Below are positions 12,101-26,600 of a DNA stretch of 64,000 bases, piece by piece; the first letter of the stretch is position 1; each line of letters starts with the position of its first letter. The translations under genes and the position numbers were made by a program. The notes beneath the pieces were generated by a model that worked only from the letters and a program-made list of their open reading frames with translations, was not told where the DNA came from and ran no database searches. The stretch lies in assembly GCF_019703515.2 (NCBI RefSeq), contig NC_059393.1, positions 11,922,001 to 11,986,000 on the forward strand, in the 5' to 3' direction. Source of the stretch: Myxocyprinus asiaticus (taxonomy: Eukaryota > Chordata > Actinopteri > Cypriniformes > Catostomidae).

Positions 12101-15100
12101 CAGCTTGGCTGGAATCTGGGGAAACCTGTTGAATCCTGATTGTGTTATTTGTGTTTTATGGCATTTTTGCTTGCTTGGTGGTTGCATGAGTAAATGTGAC
12201 TGGTTGTTGGGAGTTTGTTCTTGTTTCTTTGGTAAATTAGTGCATAATAGTGGTACATCCTTGATGGTTTGATGGTATCCTCCCACAATTAAAATTAAAA
12301 TAGCGGTGGTTACGTCGAATGACAATAGCGGCTATTGAATAGCCTATAGCCCTAGCGTCATGGTGATGTTATTCAAAGGCGGTTTAATTGAGGGAGGATA
12401 GCAATGAAGACCTAGGTGTAAAATACATGCCCCGCCACTGGGATTAAAACACTGGAGTCATATGGATTACTTTTATGATCCTTTTATGTGCTTTTTGGAG
12501 CATCAGAATTTGGGCACCCATTCACTTGCATTATATGGACCCACATAGCTGAAATGTTTTTCTAAAAATCTTCAGTTGTGTTATGCAGAAGAAAGAAAAT
12601 CATACACATCTAGGATGGCATGAGGGTGAGAAAATGTGAGAATTTTCATTTTTGGGTGAACTATTCCTTTAAGTATCTAGATACATCAGAAAACATCTTT
12701 TCATTAACATAATTATAATAAAAACACATACTGTAAATCATCTGGTCACAACTAAACATCATGTATACACAAAATTCTGCCCAGAGCTGACAAATATTAA
12801 CTTTAAGACTTTGAGTTTCATCATGTCCCAGTATTAGCCAACTAACAGTATAGGGGGAAATTAGATCAAATCTAGCTATTTTATGTCTATGGAAATGTTG
12901 GTACTTCTACACAGAATTGTAAGTTTTTGTTTGTTTTTTTCTCCCCTTTCAACATTTCTTTACAGTTCTTTTTAAATCACACGCACATTTACTAAAAAGT
13001 AGCAGTAAATACACATGACTGATACAGAGAATCAAGTTTAGGTGAATTGTTGTGACAAAAGCAACTAAATACAGTATATGGCTTTGATGATGACATTTGC
13101 ACTGACTATATGATGTACCATTGTCTTATCGTCTCACAGGTTGCACTGAGCTTCCAAAATTAGGTAATGCAGAAGTTTCTCCTGGTTTATTGAAAACCAA
13201 CTACTCTTCTGGTGATAAACTAGAGTACAGCTGCAAGCATGGCTATGTCTCTCTGCGAAAAATCAGCTACATATGTGATGGTAAAAAATGGATTAAACTG
13301 CATGAGGCAGAATGTACGCGTGAGTACACTTTTCAATTATATTTTCCCCCTCACAAAAAATAAATAAATCTACAACTAAGAGCTAATTTTTACGATGGAA
13401 AGCTTTAAAAATACATAAAATATTTCAGTTACAGCCTTTTAAAATGTATTTTAATGTAATAATAGTAACTGGAACAGGAAACTCGTGCATATCATGTAAT
13501 TTAATTCTACTGAATTATATGGGCCCGTTAAGACCAAACGTTTTCTAACTAGACACGGTGCAACAAATATCCTCTGATTGCCGCTGGACTGTTTCCTGGT
13601 TCCAGTCTCCATAAGCAGCAGTTCAAACTAATAGTAAAAACTAGTCAATTTTTTTTAAACTACCAAAACAAGCAACCAGATGGAGACCAACAACTATTTT
13701 AAGTGTTAGTTGGAGTAAAAATGAGATGAGACTGGAGCAGTTATTGGCTTTCATAACTCATCTTATGTAACTAACCTCAGGCCATCACTTTATGTCATAT
13801 ACCCACTCCTTAAACTTTGACAGGTGAGGCACTGTCAAAAGATGGTCATCACAACTCTTTAAAGAATCAGCACTATGGATCCATGTTGTTTTTGACAAGT
13901 TTTACAAGTTTAACATGCTAAACAAACATCGCACTAAAAACATACGCTGATGCGAGTGAAAACACTGGAGACCAGAAAACTAAAAAGGCTTTATGGAAAA
14001 ACAATGAAAACGCACCATAGTATATGGACGGAAAACCTGTTCGGTGTAAACAGCCCCTAAGACTAACTCTGAGAATTACTAGAATTAAGAACTCTGAAAT
14101 TTAATTCTAAACTATATCTTTTGTTTCTGCATTAACATTAGTCAAACGCTGTGAGCAGCCTGCAGATATTCCAAATGGCCAATACAGTATTGTGAATGGT
14201 AATAACTTTGTTTTCGGAACAACCATCAAGTATACCTGCAAAGAGGGGTAAGCGTGTAGAGTAGATTTGTAGACATTCGACAGAATTTAATGGAATAAGT
14301 ACTATTACGGTAAAAATATACATTTTTTTTTTTTTTTCCCAAGCTTCCAGATGACGAGTCGGTTTGACAGCAGAACATGTCGCCTTGGCGGTTGGGATAA
14401 CCATTTACCTGAATGTGAAGGTACTGGAGAGGTCAACTAAACATTTTTATATCTTCCAGCAGCCTGAAATCATCCACTTTCAACCCTTAAGAAAACAGTG
14501 ACAAAATGGGGGCAGAAAAGTTACTCGAACATTCTGTGATCAGTCGGTGGTCATAGCCAATGAAATCTCAATATCATGTTATAGCTCTATGTTTGCATGT
14601 GCGTATCACAGGAACATTTTTCAGAGACATTAGAAGGACAAGACGGGCCACTCATAGGCTATACATATAACTGGGTGAAATTGTAACGCTTAATATGGCG
14701 CTGTAGTCTTGCTTAAAAGAGCCTACTCTAGAACATGTATTCTGCAGGGGATTGTTGTTTGATTTGAGCTAAAGAAAAAAAAAGCTACATTTATGACACC
14801 ATTGATGTCAGATTTTATTGGGGATTTGAAATGTTATTTGAACATTGTATTGACCAACAGTTTTGGAAATGTAGGTCTTTCTACATTAAAGTATAAATGA
14901 GTTGGACTTGCAAATAGTATGCAAAGGTGGCCGTTTAAAGAGTTAGTTCGCTCAAGTTAAAACATTTTTACTCACCCTCATACCGTTTCAAACCTGTAAT
15001 TACTTTCTTTCTTCTGTGGAACACAAAAGAAAACCTGATCGCTTAAAATCACGTTACTATACCTGCATTTTTGCAAAATAATTCATAGTAGTCATTGAAC

Positions 15101-17619
15101 ATAAATCACAATTTCCTTTCACTCAAACCCCAGAGTACAACAGCAGATTAACAGTTCACAAACACTTATAGTACACAATTTGTAAGCCGATACCTTTTAA
15201 GTTTTGTATAACATAATCAACTACATTTACAAGCTTGCCAAGTGAAGTTAATCACACTTTAAATTGGCTCAACTTCAAAAAGGACTGTGGTACGAATTGT
15301 GAAGTGTATGCGAGTTGACATTTGAGCCGAAAATGTCATAGAAGCACTTCAAAATGACGTGGTTGCTTCAGCAATTGTGTTTTTCATGTCACATTTGCTT
15401 TAAACCTAAATCTAACCAATAGTGTCATTAATGTTTAGGGTAGGGAGGTAGGTTGTGTTAATTTAAAACTCGATTGAACATTAACCTTGGAAACCTCATC
15501 GCACCAGAATTTCATTTTTTGGATGACACAAATTCTGAACCGTTTCAGCTGTTATGCATTTTGCACTTTGTGCACATGAAACCATGCTTTTTCCTTTCTT
15601 TAGAGGCAACATGTCTTCCAGACAAAATAGGGGACAACATCAAAGTGGAGGGACTCCCTGGTTATGGGGATTTATTCCGATTTGGACACAGGCTGAAATT
15701 TTCATGTGATGAAAAACTGCTAATTTTGAGGGGAGCAAAAGAAATTAAGTGCCAGTCAAATGGAAAATGGAGCAGTCCTTTTCCTAAGTGTGAAGGTAAG
15801 GACACATCATGTTTAAGGGGTCATTCCTGTTATGTAGTACTTTTTGAACTCTGTTACTTTTTTTAAAAGGGTATACCAGACATTTATAAATATGCTCTGG
15901 TCAAACTCGGGCTCTTAAAACTTTAAGCGATTACCTTTATTATTTATACAATTGGCAGGAGAAAAACAAGATACGCAACAGAACCTAACGTGATTGAAAC
16001 AAATGTAAAGTTAGCCATTACTCGAGATATTTTTGTAACCATTATTTTTTTATTATTATTAGGTCTATAGCAGTTTCTGTGATTTTATTCAACAGGATGG
16101 AATGTTTTAGAGAGAGGCAAACAAACTTGCATCACAAAACATCACAGAATTCATCAAATCTATTGCTAAGACTAAGCTACTCATATTTGAGCTATTATTC
16201 AACCATAAATTATGTCAAAAAAAAATTGCAACATCTGCTGAAACCAAAGTATTGAAACCATTTAAAATCTTTGCTCCATGATCACTTAATTGGAATAAAT
16301 TAAAACTTGTCTTTAAATTATTTATATGGAGTTTAATATTACATACAGTGGCTCCAAAAAGTTGAAAAAAAAAAAAAAAACAAGACACTTTAAGCTAATT
16401 GTTTTACTAAGAGAAGTTTGTAAGGTTTAAAATCGTCTTCTTGCACCCAATCTCCCTCTTTCACAAGCACACACACAAAAAGAGTAAAACCATGTTTTCA
16501 TCTGTCAAAAAGTTGCTGACGCCGTCTTGCCTATGTCTGTACTGCCGCTATCCAAAATAGAGAAGCAATTGTGAAGATCAACCCATATATTATAAAGCAG
16601 CCAAAAGGCTATATCTGCGTTTTGACGATGAATTAGAATGACGAACTGACCAGCAGGTTTCTTTTCCTTCTAGGTGGTCTCAGACCATTGTTTTTGTCTG
16701 GATCAGAGTGCAATTGCCGTGTTCATTTATGCCTATACGAACCAAACCAAGGGAGAAAACACACAAGGTTAAGAACAAAAATGCCTCAAACGAGCCAGGT
16801 GTGAAAACATCCGTAGGAATTGATTCATGAATTAACTTTACCTTGTGAAAGTGCATGATTGTGCATTTATCCCATCAATGTCCATATGCAGCTTTCAGTG
16901 AGTAAAGAATTTGTTAAATAAAAACAGACTGTTGTGGCTTTACATTCTGATGTAATTTTATTGAAGGAGATAAATGCAGGAAAAACATTTGGTGACAGAA
17001 TCTCTTAGGATTACAATCGGTGTTTGTGATTATATGCAGAAAAGCTTGACGTCTTGTTAGTTCTTCAGTAAAACAAGAAGCTAATTGGTCACTTGACAAG
17101 AACACAAGACCCCACCTTGGGGACAGAACGATTTTTTCAAGCAAGCCTGATCTGCTTTTTCAGTTTTTGAAGCCATTAACACAGCAGGGAGTCCTGATAT
17201 GATCTCCTGCTGGCAGATACTAATGCGGGCTTCATCTCTCTCCATCTGGCTGTTGATTATGTAAATGAAGCTCATACCTGAAAAATCACTGGAAAATTGT
17301 GTAGCACCAGCTTAACGTCACCCCAAACCATAAACCTGGCTCAACCCCACCCCTAACCCTAATCACTTCTCAACCATATAAAATTCGTAACAGGTAGCTA
17401 AATTTACATTCCCATTTATGTATATTGTATAGATACTGAGCCCCTAACCCAACTTGAAGGGAACTGACTTTATACATCCACTAAAATCACCTTGACATCA
17501 GTTGGTTAAAAGTAATTAAAGTTCAAAAAAGGCTCAGAAAATTCAGGTTAGTTCTGAGAAAAGCTCTAGTGCAACTTGGTTTGATATTTTGTTATCTAAT
17601 GTAATCACAGTCAGACTTT

Positions 17620-17673
<54 letters not shown>

Positions 17674-20600
17674 CGTTACTTAAGTGTCCAAATATTCATG
17701 GGTCCATAAAAATGTACTGCATATACTGGGCTCGAGTTGAGGGGATGCCATGCCCCTTGTTGCAAGAAATACCATCCCCTTTAGATCGATTTTGTCATGT
17801 ATAACTTAGAACTAATCATGCAAGTAAAATACTTATTTTTAATGCATTTGATAAATAACATACTTTAAATAAGGGCGATTAGCTGGTCAGAATTAGATTT
17901 TGACATGTGAGGTTGCCAGATTTTAATAGGTGAAATCCCCCAATCAGATCTGGACACTTGTACAGTTTGGATATATGCTGCCAGGGCGATGCTTTAGTCC
18001 CACAATCTGGCAACCTTGAGCGCGCAAGCGCTCTCTCCACTGTGGAAAAAAAAGACACTGGTTTTCTGAAAACACTGTAAAACATGTCAGAGTTTGCGAT
18101 GGGTTGATTTGTCCTTCCTAGTGTTCACATGAAACTTATGCCACAAGTTATTAAATGTTTCACACACTTTCAAATATGGTCAAGCAGTAGATTGGAGTAG
18201 AAGAAAAAAAAATGCGTGCTGCAGTGGGCGAGCGTGGATTTTCACAGAATTCATAATAGGTGCATATTATGGCCACATGTGCCAGCAGCAGAATGGGGAA
18301 CAAATGTGATCTCAGTGATTTGGGGCGTGGCATGATTGTTGGTGCCAGATGGGCTGATTTGAGTATTTCTGTAACTGCTGATCTCCTGGGATTTTCACAA
18401 ACAACAGTCTCTAGACTGATGCTCATTTTTGTACTGATCTATTAAATTAAAAATACATAAATGCAATTCACACAAACCATTTACTTGAATACACCTCTTC
18501 TATGATGAGTAACATTTTTCAGTTGCTGAGTTTAAAGTCATATTGATATTTATTCTGGGGCTTAAAGTAAAAAATGTGATGTGGTGTCCAGAAACAGTAA
18601 AAAAAAAACAAACAAAAAAAAAACAAATTAAGTCTCATTAAAATCTGAAATTCCTGAAAAAAGAAATGTTGGCATGACTAGTGCAGAATAAGTTTATTCT
18701 AATTTCTTTAAAAATAAATAAATATGAATTTAAAATATTCATATTTTAAAATGCTTTTGTCCACCAAATCAAAATCTTTGGGTGTAACCAACATGTAGGT
18801 AGCAATTTTGTTGTTTATGTTTACCATAAAAACTATAAAACACAGCAAAATAGTGTTGTCAGTATTTAGTTTGTGGAGATAAACATTGGTACTGAGACCA
18901 TTTAGGATAGGCGGGCCACTTCTATTAAAATGAATGGGAGAAATTGGAATGCCCAGCCGTCAACGGATGTATAAAGGAAGATGCTTAAATCTGATAATTA
19001 TTTTGACATGTTTATCAAAAGGCACATTTTGTTCATGTTGTGTAACCCTGATAAAAATTGATATTTTTTACTCAAAACAAAATAAGGAAATTTTGTTTGA
19101 AAAATTTAGGTAAATTAATGAATAAGTTGTTTACGCTCATGTATTCAAGGTGCAAAGAAAGTATTATAATACTTTTTACTTAATGGTTACACCACATGAC
19201 AATCTAAAAGTTAGATTTTTTATTTTAGAAAATGCTATAAAAAGGTTTTTCAAAAATGTATGAAACCAAATTGGACAAAGATTACATTTCTGAGAATATG
19301 GCATATGTGTTATAAACTAGATTTTTATAAGGTTTCTCATTTTAATTTTGGGTGTAATTTGTCAATGACCCATAAGTAATAACCCCCCCTTTAAAAAAAA
19401 AATTAAAAAAAAATTAATAATAATTACAAATTGACCAATGACCCATAAATAAGTGAACTGCCTAGGTGGAGAACAATGAAGTGACCAGCATGTCTTATTT
19501 TTCTAGAGGTAACATGTACTAAAAATGCAACTGAGGACAACATCATAGTGCAGCGAATCCCTGATCAAGAGGGTTCTATTAAATATGGACACATGTTAAA
19601 ATTCTCATGTCTTCATGAAGGGCTGTTTTTAAAAGGAAAGAAAAACATCACCTGCCAGGCAAATGGAGAATGGAGTGACCCATATCCTAAATGTGAAGGT
19701 AAGATCACAACAGATTTATTATAGATATATATATATATACACACACACACACTTATTTTCAATTTGTCCATTTCAGTTTAGATTTAGTTTTGTTTAGTTT
19801 TAAATTACTTTATAGGGTTTCAGTGTTTTAGTTTTTCACTATATTTGTTTTAGTTTTAATATTTTAGGGCTGTCAAAGATAATGTTTTATATTAACAACA
19901 TGATCGCATGGAAACTCAATATGTTGCCACCGAATGTTCCAGTACTCAGACATGGACCCTATTCTGCTGAATTACTGACAAGTGCCTTCTCCCATCAGAT
20001 ATTTAAGCATCAGTTCAATGTGTTGAACTTCTCCTCTGTCTTACCAAAGCCATCCAGAAATCACTCTGGACCCCACTCACCCTGCCCACTACCTTTTTGA
20101 ACTGTTGCCTTCTGGCTGACGCTTCAGAGCTCGGAGAACCAGAACAGTCAGGCACAGGAACAGTTTTTTTCCCCCAGGCTATCCATCTCATGAACAGTTA
20201 AAACTGCCCCTTTGAGCAATAATTACATCCTACCTCTTCTGCCATTACATTCCCTTGTAGTGTATATAACCGATTTTTATTTAGATTCACACACACACGC
20301 AAAAGTTTGCATACCCTGGCAGAAATTGTGAAATTTTGGCATTGATTTTGAAAATAGGACTGATCATGCAAAAAAACCCTGTCTTTTAAGGATAGTGATC
20401 ATATGAAGCCATTTATCATCACATAGTTGTTTTGCTCGTTTTTAAATCATAATGGTAACAGAAATCACCCAACTGGCCCTGATCAAAAGTTTACATACCC
20501 TTGAATGTTTGGCCTTGATACAGACACACAAGGTGACACAGGTTTAAATGGCAATTAAAAGGTTGATTTCCCACACCTGTAGCTTTTTAAATTGCAATTA

Positions 20601-23600
20601 GTGTTGGTGTATAAATAGTCAATGTGTTTGTTAGCTCTCACTTTGATGCACTGAGCAGGCTAGATACTGAGCCATGGGGAGTAGAAAAGAACTGTCAAAA
20701 GACCTGCGTAATAAGGTAATGGAAATTTATAAAGATGGAAAAGGATCTAAAAAGATATCCAAAGCCTTGAAAATGCCAGTCAGTACTGTTCAATCACTTA
20801 TTAAGAAGTGGAAAATTTGGGGGATCTCTTGATACCAAGCCAAGGTCAGGTAGACCAAGAAAGATTTCAGCCACAACTGCCAGAAGAATTGTTCAGCATA
20901 CAAAGAAAAACCCACAGGTAACCTCAGGAGAAATACAGGCTGCTCTGGAAAAAGATGGTGTGGTTGTTTCAAGGAGCACGATATGACGATACTTGAACAA
21001 AAATTGGCTGCATGGTCAAGTTGCCAGAAAGAAGCCAATGCCACAAAAAAGCCTGGTTACAATATGCCTGACAACACCTTGACACGCCTCGCAGCTTCTG
21101 GCACACTGTAATTTGGAGTGACGAGACCAAAATAGAGCTTTATGGTCACAACCATAAGCACTATGTTTGGAGAGGGGTCAACAAGTATTGTGCTCCTTGA
21201 AACAACCACACCGTCTTTTTCCAGTGACAACCACATTTAAATGCAGGAGTGAATCCCCTAAATCATCGTCCCATGTGTACGAAATACAGGACTGACTCCC
21301 GCAATTGCGATGACTGACAAGTGTAGCCATAGCAGCGCTGCAGCTTCTCACACCTGTGAAATCTGAATGCCACCAGTTTAACCCGTTTTTAGTTTACTGT
21401 TTTTGAACAAAGAGATTATCCACCACAGATGTATTATCCGACAATGTTTAGTTAGCTGCCGTCGTCAGAATCGCTGTGTTTTGTTTATGCACATATACTG
21501 TAAACGGCTGTTGTTAAACTGCCTCCCATGGCTCCACCTTCCAAGTCTCCCACAGCTGTGCTCACAGCCGTCCGGAAGTGGAGAAGGGCTCCTACTCCTC
21601 TGTCACTGCCCATGCTCACGACCACGGTGGTCGTTCCCCTGGCACTGCCCGTGCTCACGGCAATGGCGACTCCTCCTCCAGCTCCTCCCGAAATGCAAAC
21701 TTCTGCTCCTCCTGCGGCTCTGCCGCTCCACCTTCGGCTCTGCCTCCTGAGACTCAACTCCCCAAACCAACTGTGGCTCCGCCTCCAGTGGCTCTGCCCC
21801 CTGTCCCTGCCTTGTGGCTGCCTCCTGACCCTGTCCCTGCCCTGTGGTCACCCTTACCAATTGTAATGTCCCATGCGAAACAGTCTTGTGTCTAGTAAAT
21901 TGGCTACATACCTGTCTGTTTTCATCGACCGTCCGCAGGCTCCTCGGCCTCCTAACCACCCGCCCGCTCCTCCATGGTCTCTTGATCATCTGACAGACTT
22001 TCCATGGTTCCCTGGCCATCCGCCTGAGATCTCTTCCTCAGTGTCATCCTCTTCATTTTGGGCATCAGGAGCCGCCTCTTTGGGGGGGAATTCTGTCACG
22101 AACTGTTCTGTTTCCCCTGTCTTCTAGAGACTCCTATTGAAATCACCTTCACTACATTTCCCAAGATGCACCATTATCCTCACCTGCCTTCCCTCATCAT
22201 TGTGTTTAGCATCTATGCCCGTTTAGGCCGCCATGTCCTCTTAGTCTCATCGATAATAGCATTGAAGCTAAGTAGTCCCTTTTGTTCTTCAGGCCTGGTG
22301 TTATTTGTATATTCATCTTCATTAAATACTGCATTTGGGTTCATTAACTTCTCTCTCTCTCCTGGCTCTTTGTGTGACATCAATATTTTAACCTTAACAA
22401 CTAAGGGTACATTTACCTGACAACGATGTACTAAAAACGGAAATGCTTTTCCTTTGCGTTTTTGAAAAGTTTCGCGTGCAGACGACAACGTTGTCAAAAC
22501 AATCCTAGTTCACAAGGATCTGCGAAAACAATTAAAAATGCTGTATTATGCATGCCAGGCCAGTAGTTGGCGAGGTCACTTTGTGGTCGCCACAGAGCGG
22601 TGAATACAAACAATGAAGATGGCGAAAGCGGAGCAATTTTGTCTGGACAGGTGAGGAGTTTGCTTTATTACTAGTACTTTGCTGGAGAAACGTCAAAACT
22701 CAATCTTGAGCAGCACAAACATGGTCCTGTAGTCTGCCATTGTAGTTTTGAATGTCTCACGTGCATGCATATAGACTGAAGTCTCATGATTTTTCAATAA
22801 ACTCTGCTCATTTTTTACCTCACTTCATCTCCTGCCGCCTTCTGTATTCCCCCTACTGACTCTTTGGCTGGTAGGAGAGTAAGTTAACAAGTGGTTGATG
22901 TTGACTGGTTTTGGATATCAGACAGAACTCTGATATATGGATATCTTCTAACAGAGAGAGAGGTCTTGTGTACACTGGATCTAGCATGCATTTTCACTGC
23001 CTTATGTTTTCATATTCTAAGCATATCACTGACTACTCTACATGGCATCATATCTCGGTCTATAGGCTATATACATAAGTGGTGGGTGAATGAATTGCAG
23101 GGTAAAAGGTACATCAAATAAAATTAAATAACATTTAAAATACAAATACATTTTTCCCACCTGAATCCATACATTAAGATTTTCAAATTCATATTGATAA
23201 TTATACATCTCACATTGATACCCATCAATTCATCATTCTTTAGAGCACATGACATTATCATTCACAAATTCATGTTTTTGTTTGTTTACACTGAGACGAT
23301 AACGGCATAGTTTTCAAAAACTTGCACTTTGAAACCCATTTTCAAAAGCTCACCATTTTGGGGCCCGAAAACGCATTGTCGTGTAAATGAACAGCCAAAA
23401 TGCATAAAAGGTTTTATGTTTTTAGTTGAAAACATTGTCGTGTAAATGGCCCCTAAGAAAAACAATGTCAATATATAAATGTAACAAAAACAAACAGACT
23501 AAAGTAAGTGAAACTTGTGTTAATCATTACAACCTGGGTTGTTTTGAAATTTACTTTAGTTATTTCTACTATTTTTCAATTTTTTTTCTTTCAGTTTAGT

Positions 23601-26600
23601 TTTATCTAAAATTATCCCTATCTAAAGAAATAATAGTCTATACTGAGATTTCTTTCCAAGTCTCTCTGCTGACTGGTTTGGGAAAACATACAAATGAGTC
23701 ACAGTAATTAGCACTTGCTGAGAAGTTCTCATGATTTGACTACAAATGATACATCCTAAAATGCTGGATAAGCCCACTAATAATATTAGGGCCATTTAAC
23801 ACATAGTTAATTAGCGGAAAACAGTTCTGCGTGCTGCTCATGCAGCTAAAACCCTGATGTGTCTGTGCATCTAGCAGTAGCTGATGCCAAAGATAAAATA
23901 TTTGGTATTTGCTTGAGTGGGCTGCCACTTTATAGTCTACAATCATTATGAAATCTTTAAATGCCAAAGAATTTCACTGAAGAATTTCACTTTCACAAAA
24001 AGATGAAATGAGTCTTAAATTTAACAGAATTGTCCTTCAAAAGTGTCAGAAATATAGGCTAAAAACAATGTGCAGAAGTTACCAGGTGGTAAAAATAAAA
24101 ACTTAAAGTGGAACCAACTAAATTCAACTCGTTACATGAAGCAGCTTCATACACAACTCAAATGCCATCAAATAATAAATTTGATAGTGTCTGCTTTGAA
24201 AATAGAAAGCAATAAAGGTGCTGTTTCAGTTTAGAGTTGCTGTCTGCTTTAGCAATAACACTTTTCACCTGACTGATTAAAAAGTTAACTTAAAGCTATT
24301 ATGGACCATTTCAAGCTGAAAACAGACTACAGAAGCCTATATGTGTGGATACATTATGCCCAAAAAGACTTAATAGACTGTCACACCTGGCTCATTAAAG
24401 GGAGACGACACAGCAAAATTAACTCAAAGGATAAATGAAACCACATAATCAAATATCCGTAACCAATAATGTTAGTTAGTAATGATTCCAAAACAAATGT
24501 TCTCAAACTGGAGCATGGGTCTGGGAAACTGACTAAGCAACAGCTTAGCAGCTGCATCACTTCACAACTGCGCGTTGCTTAAATAAGGTGCCATGAAGAG
24601 ATTCAGGTGCACTCAATTCACACCCCAATCAGACCTACAAACAACCAAAACCACAACAACTGGGTCATAACATAACCAATATTAAAACTTGTTCTGAAGA
24701 TTTTATTTCAAAAGGTTTAGTAAACTGTCATGATGGGTGACTCAAAGTTCTTGATTTGAAGTTAATCAAGATGAAACCTTCTTGGCTGCACAAATGGCAT
24801 ATGCAATTTTACCAATTGTAAAGTCCCGTGCCATGCGAAACAGTCTTGTGTCTAGTAAACTGGCTACATACCCGTCTTTGTTTTCATCGTGCCAGCCACC
24901 TCGGTAATCAATGTTAAACAGTAGTCTCCATAGTAACATTTAAGCATATTGGTTGATGTAACATAGGTGTCTTGGAGAGTAAGAGAGGAGATGCAGGAGT
25001 GGAATCTTTAAATTCTTTACTTATGATCATAGAAGTTAAACAAATGCTGGTGTGGAACAAACAAAAAGGCTCAACAGTGGTAATCACTGGAGTGGAACAA
25101 ACTATAAATCTAAACATCAAAACTTAGTACAACATAACACTTCAAGGACTGACAAAGAAGTGGATAAAACTAGAGGACATTTATACAAAAGGAACTAATG
25201 AGGGAATAGGATACAGGTGAGGATAATAAGAAACAGATGGAAGTGATTAGGGCAGTGAACTATTGGAAATGCAGTCCAGTGGAAAACTTCAAAATAAGAG
25301 TCCTTGAAGAAAATAAAGAAAATGTGGGAGACAGACTGTGACAGTTGACTGATGAGTATGCCTGTGCAGGTGCGTATGTGCTTGTGCGTGTTTGCTTAAC
25401 ATGGTGAAATAAACTCTGACTACATCTATGACTTGAGGGGGGTGCTACAGCTGCATGCAGAAAGAGATGTGTTCATTTATTTCTGTTTCATAATTATTTT
25501 TCTTCATTGTGTCACATATGCCATGGACTTGGAAAAAAATCCAGAGTCCCAAAGGCTCGAGTCCGAGTCAAGTCCGAATAAAAATGCAGCCAAGTCCGTG
25601 ACAAGTCCAAACTCGAGTACCTCAACTCTACTTGCTTATGCAAGCATTACTATCACTATTACCCATATATAATGATCAGAGATGTTTCTGTTCTTTAAAA
25701 GCAACGTGTTCCAAACGTCCCAGTGGATATTTTCAAAGTGGAGGGACTCCCTCCTCCTAGAGATTTAATTAGATCTGGACAGAGTTTAAAACTTTCCTGT
25801 GCTAGACAAGGGCTGATTTCACAAGGAAACACTGAAATCACCTGCCAGTCAAATGAAAAATAGACCCCATTTTCTAAATGTGTAGGTAAGACCACGGAGG
25901 GTAAAAGCTTATAAAAGAGTGTTTTTAATTGTGTTGCAATATTTTAGTAGCGTAGTTTGCTTTGACATGCATCACTAATACCCATACTTAGGATTGGGGT
26001 TTTGAACAAGCTCCTAACCCTAAGTATTGAAATTAGGCATGTTACTCTTCCTGCACCATTTGTGCTGAGGACATAAATGATACCACAAATTGAGCGGCTA
26101 GTTGAGGAGAGCAGTGCTGTCAGCATGATTGCACAGGAAGTCAACATGTTGTTTCCGAAAGATCCATTACACTAGGATCGGGCACATTGTGCCAAAAACT
26201 GACAAGCACCATCTCCTATTAGACATTTTTGCATCGGCTCAGGTGTGTTTCAGCATGAAATCAGGAAGCAATCGTATTCACATAATCAGTGATGAGCATG
26301 ATTCAGAAGTTGCATTTTTTTTCCCCTTAACATTACATTTTTACTCCACTGATGGTTAGGTTTAGGTTTGGGGTTTGGGTTGGGGGGTACAGTCTATAAA
26401 ATATGCATTCCTCTTCACTGTATTACATCCTGAACAGCTGAAAACAATTGCTCTTTTTATTTGGGCTAGTAACCAACTACCTAGCAACCACCCAGGATAC
26501 CTTAGCAACTGCATAGCAACACCCTTGCACCTAAAGGCAAGCTTTGCATCTATAAGCACAACTTTATTTTCTTCCTTTTTTCAAAAGAAAGTGTGCAGAA

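Larger units (their letters stand above)
8757..12672. mobile_element. TTAA-flanked MITE split by a hAT insertion
   Basis: The left arm (8757-9202) begins TTAAAAGAATAGTTCACCCA and the right arm (12441-12672) ends TGGGTGAACTATTCCTTTAA. They form an inverted-repeat element like the uninterrupted copy at 57312-58029. Removing 9203-12440 and one GGATTAAA rejoins the arms in register with that copy (AGATATGGATTAAAACACTGGAGTC region). TTAA ends suggest piggyBac-like mobilisation, but this is inference. Confidence 0.8.

Noticed and set aside
12033..12272. Pair of overlapping ORFs on both strands at the hAT tail
   Set aside because: They lie between the transposase end and the element border, with no domain and no homologue in the window.
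26355..26390. Telomere-like GGTTAGGTTTAGG run
   Set aside because: Irregular G/T-rich sequence, very short and internal; not a tandem TTAGGG array.
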